From positions 1-48,408 of the forward strand of contig NZ_BAMO01000039.1 of the NCBI RefSeq assembly GCF_000615945.1: DNA of 48,408 nt. Direction: 5' to 3'. Both the position numbers and the translations under genes were made by a program. The stretch is from Caldalkalibacillus mannanilyticus JCM 10596 (GTDB taxonomy: Bacteria > Bacillota > Bacilli > Caldalkalibacillales > JCM-10596). This document shows positions 41,672 through 48,408 of this stretch, one piece after another. Numbering within the stretch: the first letter of the stretch is position 1; the number at the start of each line of letters is the position of its first letter. The notes below the pieces were generated by a model. It saw only the letters and a list, made by a program, of their open reading frames with translations. It did no database searches and had not been told where the DNA came from.

Positions 41672-42493
41672 ATGGTAGGAAGAAAGACGAATTGGGTGTT
41701 AACCTTTCTCTTAATACTAGGGGCGCTTTTGATTTTATTTCCTTTGTATTTAACCATCACTATCGCTTTTAAAACTCCTCAGGAAATGGCACATTCCCTA
41801 TTAGCTTTGCCTCAAAACTGGACACTGAATAATTTTATAAGTGCGATTGAGATGACCCATTTCTTTCGAGCCTTTCAGAATAGTGCGATTATAACTGTAT
41901 CTGTGGTGATTCTCACTTTACTAACCAACTCATTAGTGGCTTATGCGATTGCGAGAAACCTGCACAAGCGTTTCTATAAGCTTTTATATTATTATTTTGT
42001 CAGTGCAATGTTTGTACCCTTTCCTATCATCATGCTTCCTATTGTGAAGCAAACGAGCCAGTGGGGCATGGATAATCTTGTAGGCTTAATATTTCTCTAT
42101 ATTGTCTATGGGCTTGCTTTCAATGTCTTTGTCTATGTGGCTTATATTAAATCGATCCCTTATGAACTAGAAGAGGCAGCCATTATTGATGGAGCAAGTA
42201 CTTGGGGAGTTTTTTGGAAAGTGATTTTTCCTTTGCTGAGTCCCATGAATGCAACAGTAGGGATTTTGACTTGCCTCTGGGCGTGGAATGATTTTATGTT
42301 ACCTTTGATTATTCTAAGTGATCGAGAGCTAGCTACGTTACCTCTCGTACAATACATTTTTCAATCACAATTTAGTACAAATTATAATTTAGCTTTTGCT
42401 TCTTATTTAATGGCTTTAACCCCGATGATTGTTGTTTATATTTTTGCACAAAAATGGATTATTAGCGGTGTAACCAAGGGAGCGATTAAATAA
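41672..42493 (+). CDS. Sugar ABC transporter permease (MalG/UgpE-like)
   Basis: The 273-residue second permease has six helices and the EAA loop ELEEAAIIDGASTWGVFWKVIFPLL. Its ATG directly follows the stop of the first permease, with AGGGAGG inside the preceding gene, so expression is coupled. It completes the CUT1 channel. Confidence 0.92.
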   Translation: MVGRKTNWVLTFLLILGALLILFPLYLTITIAFKTPQEMAHSLLALPQNWTLNNFISAIEMTHFFRAFQNSAIITVSVVILTLLTNSLVAYAIARNLHKRFYKLLYYYFVSAMFVPFPIIMLPIVKQTSQWGMDNLVGLIFLYIVYGLAFNVFVYVAYIKSIPYELEEAAIIDGASTWGVFWKVIFPLLSPMNATVGILTCLWAWNDFMLPLIILSDRELATLPLVQYIFQSQFSTNYNLAFASYLMALTPMIVVYIFAQKWIISGVTKGAIK

Positions 42494-42535
42494 GAGTGCA
42501 AGAGTTCACCATAGTAAAAAGAAACTAAAAAATAG

Positions 42536-44241
<1,706 letters not shown>

Positions 44242-44248
44242 ACGAACT

Positions 44249-44286
44249 AAAGAGGGGGTTCTTATGAGAATAGGAACACCCTCTTT
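44249..44286. terminator. Bidirectional terminator after the sugar operon
   Basis: AAAGAGGGGGTTC (44249-44261) pairs with GAACACCCTCTTT (44274-44286) with one mismatch, between convergent genes. The right arm runs into the stop codon of the PilZ gene. Confidence 0.8.
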
Positions 44287-44695
44287 AATTTGGATTTTCA
44301 TCCGTTTGGGCTTCAATCGATTTTGCCGGTTTTTCCGTCAGAGGTGTAGAGAAGCCCTCCTGTGCACCTGCCATGCTAATGAAATAGTGTAAGAATCCTG
44401 CGGGTACGCTAGTAAACTGGACACCGTATTTGTATTCCTCACCATGTTGCTGCTTCCAAACAATATATCCACGTAAGGATTGAAGCTGATCTCTGTATAG
44501 ATTAAAATCTAATATGAGATCTTCATTTACAGGGAAGTTCAAAGAAGAATAAAATTGTAAACCATGCATACTAATATCTTTGATGCTGACTACTGTACTA
44601 TTTGCTTTCACTGGTTTACCATGCAACTCAGCAATGGTAAATGGAATGCGAATATTACTTGTGAACACGACTCTAGCAGACATTCTTTCTTTCAT
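44285..44695 (-). CDS. PilZ domain protein (putative cyclic-di-GMP receptor)
   Basis: The 136-residue protein consists of a single PilZ domain with IKDISMHGLQFYSS (D/NxSxxG motif) and LRGYIVWKQQ later. The upstream RxxxR is reduced to R4-M-S-A-R8 at the very N-terminus, which would still give two Arg for cyclic-di-GMP binding. The C-terminal 25 residues are a Pro/Glu-rich tail. It may respond to the messenger degraded by the HD-GYP protein at 3.3 kb. Confidence 0.8.
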   Translation of the reverse strand: MKERMSARVVFTSNIRIPFTIAELHGKPVKANSTVVSIKDISMHGLQFYSSLNFPVNEDLILDFNLYRDQLQSLRGYIVWKQQHGEEYKYGVQFTSVPAGFLHYFISMAGAQEGFSTPLTEKPAKSIEAQTDENPN

Positions 44696-44843
44696 AGCTT
44701 GTCACCTCTAAGTAAGGTAATATTAACTAATTGTTAGATAGAAGAATTATACCATATAAGCAAATATGAGCATATAAGGAAAAATGCGTGCTAGAAAATA
44801 TTTTTTGATTTTTTTAAAAATTTTACATATTATTCCTGTAGGC

Positions 44844-44960
44844 TTATAGTTTAAAGAAATGAATAATTGTATCCAACCATCCGAAGGCTGCGATCCACAA
44901 AGGGATACTGAGTAGAAAACCCCAGAATATTCCGACAAAAATATTTTTTTCTTCCTCCAT
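44844..44960 (-). CDS. 38-residue single-span membrane protein
   Basis: MEEEKNIFVGIFWGFLLSIP opens a 38-residue protein with one hydrophobic helix (about 7-29) after an acidic start. The start ATG at 44960 has GGAGGTC 8 nt upstream, a strong site for so small a gene. No family recognised. An overlapping frame in 44747-44938 has no site and I do not accept it. Confidence 0.65.
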   Translation of the reverse strand: MEEEKNIFVGIFWGFLLSIPLWIAAFGWLDTIIHFFKL

Positions 44961-45138
44961 TTTCGTGACCTCCTTCAACATCATAATAGGAATATTATGG
45001 GTATTTATTTTGTTTTTTATACCTTGATCTAATAGGAAAGAGCTAGATAGGACTAGATAGGTGAGCCTAGTTTTTTGATTAATTGAAACTATTAGGAGGT
45101 CTTACCGTATATTATGTAAAAAATTGTGAGGTGGTACA

Positions 45139-45510
45139 ATGTTTGAATTAATGGAAACGATCGTCCCCCTGTTCTTTATCTTGGTCATTGGAATCATTCT
45201 ATTTCAATTGTTTAGAGGGGTATCCGAATGGAGCCACAACAATACTCAACCGGTTTTAACCGTTGAAAGTAGAGTCGTAGCGAAAAGAAACCACGTAAGC
45301 CGATCATCGCATCATCATAGTGATCACACCAATCATCATACTTCGACAACGTACTATGTCACCTTTGAGGTCGAGAGTGGGGATCGAATGGAGCTTAAGG
45401 TGTCTTTCAAGGAATATGGCTTGTTAGCTGAAGGGGATCAGGGGAAGCTTACATTTCAGGGAACACGCTATCATGGCTTTGATCGACATAGAGGTGACGT
45501 AGAGGAATGA
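45139..45510 (+). CDS. DUF2500 family membrane-anchored protein
   Basis: The 123-residue protein has an N-terminal transmembrane helix (about 8-26) followed by a domain matching DUF2500: PVLTVESRVVAKRNHVS, then TYYVTFEVESGDRMELKVSFKEYGLLAEGDQGKLTFQGTRYHGFDR. A His-rich loop (SSHHHSDHTNHHTS) between the two might bind metal. Function unknown. GTGAGGTGG precedes the ATG. It lies 53 bp upstream of dapF. Confidence 0.85.
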   Translation: MFELMETIVPLFFILVIGIILFQLFRGVSEWSHNNTQPVLTVESRVVAKRNHVSRSSHHHSDHTNHHTSTTYYVTFEVESGDRMELKVSFKEYGLLAEGDQGKLTFQGTRYHGFDRHRGDVEE

Positions 45511-45563
45511 TTCGTATACAATAGGGCTAAGAATAAGGCGGAAGAAAGTGAGGACCTACAGAA

Positions 45564-46415
45564 ATGAGCTTTCGGTTTACTAAAATGCATGCTCTTGGAA
45601 ACAATTATATTTATGTCAATCAGTTTGAAGAGAGCTTACCAGAAGATGCTTTAGCGGATATTGCCATCAAGGTTGCCTCTGTACAGACAGGAATCGGATC
45701 AGATGGAATGATTCTTATCTGCCCTTCCAATGTCGGAGCGGTAAAAATGAGGGTATTTAATTCAGACGGATCAGAAGCAAAGAATTGTGGGAATGGTTTA
45801 CGTTGTGTAGCCAAATACTCCTATGAAAAAGGGCTGGTAACTGAACCAAAATTTAAAATTGAAACCTTGGGGGGGATCGTCGAAGCCGAGGTTCGATTGG
45901 TGCAGGGGAAAGTGGTTGAAGTAACGATTGATATGGGGAAACCAGGTTTGACCAAAGGCTCACTTCCCATGCTAGGTGAAAAAGAAGAATCTACCGTAGA
46001 TGCGCAAATGACTGTAGATGGAGAAGAACTATCGTTTGTTGGAGTGTCTATGGGAAATCCCCATGCCATTTTCTTTGTTGAAGATGTGGAGAAGGCTCCA
46101 GTGACTACATTAGGACCCAAAATAGAGAAGCATGAGCTTTTTCCTGAGTGGACAAATGTAGAATTTATTCATGTTCGGAATCCACGTGAGATTGATTTTC
46201 GTGTTTGGGAGAGAGGATCTGGTGTAACTTATGCATGTGGTACAGGAGCATGTGCCGCAGCGGTAGCAGCCATTGTCAAAGAGAAGGCACAAAAGGGAGA
46301 AGCAATAACGGTACATTTACTTGGAGGAGATTTACAAATTACGTGGAAAGAAGATGATCATATTTGGATGACTGGACCCGCGGAATATATCTGTGAGGGA
46401 ATCTTTTTTCTATAA
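45564..46415 (+). CDS. dapF: Diaminopimelate epimerase DapF
   Basis: DapF converts LL- to meso-diaminopimelate for lysine and peptidoglycan. The 283-residue protein has the two catalytic cysteines: Cys75 in KNCGNGLRC and Cys225 in [24 protein letters not shown] and [13 protein letters not shown] are the family signatures. It is PLP-independent. In B. subtilis dapF also lies in the yut region. AGTGAGG is its modest ribosome-binding site. Confidence 0.97.
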   Translation: MSFRFTKMHALGNNYIYVNQFEESLPEDALADIAIKVASVQTGIGSDGMILICPSNVGAVKMRVFNSDGSEAKNCGNGLRCVAKYSYEKGLVTEPKFKIETLGGIVEAEVRLVQGKVVEVTIDMGKPGLTKGSLPMLGEKEESTVDAQMTVDGEELSFVGVSMGNPHAIFFVEDVEKAPVTTLGPKIEKHELFPEWTNVEFIHVRNPREIDFRVWERGSGVTYACGTGACAAAVAAIVKEKAQKGEAITVHLLGGDLQITWKEDDHIWMTGPAEYICEGIFFL

Positions 46416-46442
46416 AAGTGTAAAAAATAGTGTAAAAAAATG

Positions 46443-46516
46443 AAAAAGAGCCACTGAGCAAATCTAATATGACCTTTTGACAAGGACATGTTACTTTCTC
46501 AGTGGCTCTTTTTTTC
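46443..46516. terminator. Long-loop bidirectional terminator between dapF and mqnE
   Basis: A perfect 16-bp stem (AAAAAGAGCCACTGAG with CTCAGTGGCTCTTTTT) encloses 39 nt, within which CCTT and AAGG form a smaller hairpin. U-tracts in both directions suit the convergent genes. Confidence 0.85.
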
Positions 46517-46522
46517 TATTGT

Positions 46523-47629
46523 TTAATATTCTTTAATTATATTATAGAAGGTATCTCTTTCAATAGGCTTCTTATACGCACCTTTGACTAGCCAAACAAG
46601 CTCATCTCTTGTGAGTCCAGCCGGAGTAAGAGCTCCAGCAGAATGACTAATTCTCTCTTCAATCAGAGTACCGTGAACATCTGATGCTCCGAAAGAAAGG
46701 GCAAGCTGAGTCAGTTGTGTACCTATGTTGATAAAGTAAGCTTTAATATGAGGAAAATTATCGAGCATCAACCGGCTAATGGCAATCGAACGAATATCAT
46801 CAAATGCGGAGGTTCTACGCTTGATTCCTGCTTTTACACTGATTGGCTGAACAGCTAAAGGTATAAAGACAAGATACCCATTCGTTTCATCCTGTAGTTC
46901 ACGTAGATAGAGCATATGTTGGACTCTTTCCTCTAAGGTTTCAATGGAGCCGTAAAGCATGGTCGCATGTGTTTTCATTCCGAGCTGATGTGCCTGACGA
47001 TGAATGTTAAGCCATTCTTGAGAGCTTACCTTATCTGGACTCATTTTCAAGCGATATCTTTCGGACAATATTTCTGCTCCACCACCAGGCATCGTATCCA
47101 AGCCAGCTTCCATCAAGGTTTTCAACACATCTAAACTGGAGAGCCCAGATAGACGAGCAAAAAATTCAATTTCAGCAGGAGTATACATTTTGAGAGTGAC
47201 ATGTGGAAACGCCTGCTTTAGCTTTCGAACAATATCTACATAATAATCAAAGGACACCTTATGGTTATGTCCTCCCACCATGTGCAATTCACGAGTGGTG
47301 GGTGTGATCTTTTGAGCAACCTGCTCAACCAGTTCATCTCCTGAATAGGTATAGGAGCCCTCTTCACCGGGATCACGTCGAAATCCACAGAATTTACAAT
47401 GCGCTTCACATACATTGGTATGATATATAGTCATATTTTCAATAAAATAAACATTGTCACCATTTTTTTTGTGATTAATTTGATTCGCCAGTTGACCTAT
47501 GGTGAGTAAGTCTGGAGATTGATAGAGGGTGACACCATCTTCTAAGCTTAGTCGCTCTCCATTCTGAACTTTCCCAACAATAGGAGCGAGAGCAGGATCC
47601 ATTATCGTTTTTAGAGTTGTATTCATCAT
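46523..47629 (-). CDS. mqnE: Aminofutalosine synthase MqnE
   Basis: MqnE is a radical-SAM enzyme that joins adenosine from SAM to 3-[(1-carboxyvinyl)oxy]benzoate, an early step of the futalosine menaquinone pathway. The 368-residue protein has the cluster motif CEAHCKFCGF, then RELHMVGGHNHKVSFDYYVDIVRKLK, the substrate region MYTPAEIEFFARLSGL and DTMPGGGAEILSERYR. These separate it from the related MqnC. CGGAGG precedes two adjacent ATGs (47629 and 47626); the second is better spaced. The other mqn genes are not in the window. Confidence 0.92.
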   Translation of the reverse strand: MMNTTLKTIMDPALAPIVGKVQNGERLSLEDGVTLYQSPDLLTIGQLANQINHKKNGDNVYFIENMTIYHTNVCEAHCKFCGFRRDPGEEGSYTYSGDELVEQVAQKITPTTRELHMVGGHNHKVSFDYYVDIVRKLKQAFPHVTLKMYTPAEIEFFARLSGLSSLDVLKTLMEAGLDTMPGGGAEILSERYRLKMSPDKVSSQEWLNIHRQAHQLGMKTHATMLYGSIETLEERVQHMLYLRELQDETNGYLVFIPLAVQPISVKAGIKRRTSAFDDIRSIAISRLMLDNFPHIKAYFINIGTQLTQLALSFGASDVHGTLIEERISHSAGALTPAGLTRDELVWLVKGAYKKPIERDTFYNIIKEY

Positions 47630-47826
47630 TATTCCTCCGATCCTAAATACGATCTATATTATTATAATTCTAGAGGCGAAAGGATACAAGGAAAAAGGGG
47701 GGAATCACTACAATTCATTTTTTGCTATTCAGTAGGCCATCTTTACAATTAAAAAAACAAATAATTTCAACTAAAAGTCTTACCTTCAATTAATGTTAAT
47801 TTATTGTAAATATTCCTCATAAAGTA

Positions 47827-47855
47827 TTGATTCTGAAATAAATTGGGAATAATAT
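47827..47855 (+). promoter_or_regulatory. SigA-type promoter of the edge gene
   Basis: TTGATT (47827-47832) and TAATAT (47850-47855) with a 17-bp spacer lie 39 bp before the start of the secreted protein. Confidence 0.55.
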
Positions 47856-47893
47856 GAAACTATTAAGGCAAATAAATGTGGAGGTTGATTGTT

Positions 47894-48408
47894 ATGAGAA
47901 AGAAAAGAAAAAGTAGTTTTATAATTATGCTTGCATTAACTTTGATGTGGCCGTTTTCAGTTTATGCCGAAGCTGAGCAAAAACAAGAGAAAATTGAGAC
48001 AACAGAGGTGAGTGGAAGTGCTCATGATCAAGAGGAATTAGATAGGGTGTATGGTCCCGCAAAAGGGAGTGCTACTATCTACTCATATCCATTGATAGAA
48101 GGGGAAGATATTGATAAGTTTTGGAATACACATTTATGGTCTGCAAAGTTTAATGTTGAAACAGGCTGGCAGATTCCAAAGACAATTCGTTTAAGCTCTG
48201 GAAAAACTACAGTATATTATAATGCAAAAACTTCAACAAATACTGGAACTAATACTAAGTGGAAGCTTCGAATCGAAAAAGAAGATGGTTGGATAGGGGG
48301 ATGGTCACATATAGATACTCACGAGAATTTGCCGGTAAATGGATTATCTATTGGTAATTTTTCAGGATTAAAGTCAAATAGTGGGTGGGTAGGAAATGAG
48401 TACCGCTT
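47894..48408 (+). CDS. Secreted protein, partial (runs off the window)
   Basis: The visible 171 codons encode a basic N-terminus and hydrophobic signal peptide (KKRKSSFIIMLALTLMWPF) with a likely cleavage after VYAEA, an acidic linker, then a Trp/Thr/Gly-rich domain of beta character (SGKTTVYYNAKTSTNTGTNT). There is no lipobox Cys. GGAGG precedes ATG 47894. I recognise no family. The 3' end is missing. Confidence 0.7.
   Translation, partial: MRKKRKSSFIIMLALTLMWPFSVYAEAEQKQEKIETTEVSGSAHDQEELDRVYGPAKGSATIYSYPLIEGEDIDKFWNTHLWSAKFNVETGWQIPKTIRLSSGKTTVYYNAKTSTNTGTNTKWKLRIEKEDGWIGGWSHIDTHENLPVNGLSIGNFSGLKSNSGWVGNEYR

Noticed and set aside
44747-44938. 63-residue open frame on the minus strand
   Set aside because: It has no ribosome-binding site and overlaps, in another frame, the 38-residue membrane protein with a strong site.

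Overview
The window reads as chromosomal DNA of a spore-forming, Gram-positive, low-to-moderate GC bacterium of the order Bacillales. Four things point there: AGGAGG-type ribosome-binding sites before almost every gene, sporulation genes (yunB, lytH, yutC-like), gene order matching the yun-yut-lipA-dapF region of Bacillus subtilis, and a GGG-anticodon tRNA-Pro with encoded CCA. An aminofutalosine synthase (mqnE) implies menaquinone synthesis by the futalosine route, which only part of the Bacillales use. I cannot name the genus.

Layout. 1-3.1 kb: a repeat-bearing lipoprotein, then yunD, a small DUF6154-like gene and yunC. 3.2-7.5 kb: an HD-GYP cyclic-di-GMP phosphodiesterase, thyA-folA, and a glutamate dehydrogenase behind a strongly structured leader. 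7.5-12.6 kb: a complete NAD salvage operon (nrtR, pncA, pncB, nadD, nadE) behind tandem half-sites that look like the NrtR operator. 12.6-15.6 kb: a manganese/zinc-type ABC importer on the minus strand with two related dyads upstream. 15.6-25.7 kb: the yunB-lytH-lipA-yutC-yutD-DUF3055-yutE-yutF-yutG-yutI-yutJ-yuzB housekeeping block, with a TetR regulator and an FrnE-like DsbA protein inserted. 25.7-34.7 kb: accessory genes, including an MFS exporter with a coupled leader peptide, a D-threonine-aldolase-like enzyme, tRNA-Pro, small zinc-ribbon and membrane proteins, alr, and a run of GNAT/DUF3841/peptidase E genes. 34.7-38.0 kb: a 7TMR-DISM histidine kinase and a REC-LytS protein (probably one hybrid kinase), diverging from a truncated response regulator. 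38.0-44.3 kb: a LacI-controlled oligosaccharide ABC transporter and GH13 alpha-glucosidase. 44.3-48.4 kb: a PilZ protein, small membrane proteins, dapF, mqnE and a secreted protein cut by the window edge.

The most striking pattern is that at least six genes (folA, the DUF3055 gene, yutF, peptidase E, lacI at three places, and the GH13 glucosidase) are broken by small indels. A one-base shortening of a mononucleotide run, or of two neighbouring runs, restores the family sequence in every case. The same correction would separate an apparent TetR-NADH dehydrogenase fusion and would join the two kinase ORFs. This looks more like homopolymer error in the assembly than decay, and it should be settled before any of these is called a pseudogene.

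The best candidates for undescribed biology are the two-level hairpin leader of the glutamate dehydrogenase gene, whose inner arm could alternatively pair with the Shine-Dalgarno sequence; the NrtR operator array; the 10-residue leader peptide coupled to the MFS gene; and an orphan 20-bp perfect palindrome at 31489-31508. I found no CRISPR array, phage or intact insertion sequence.
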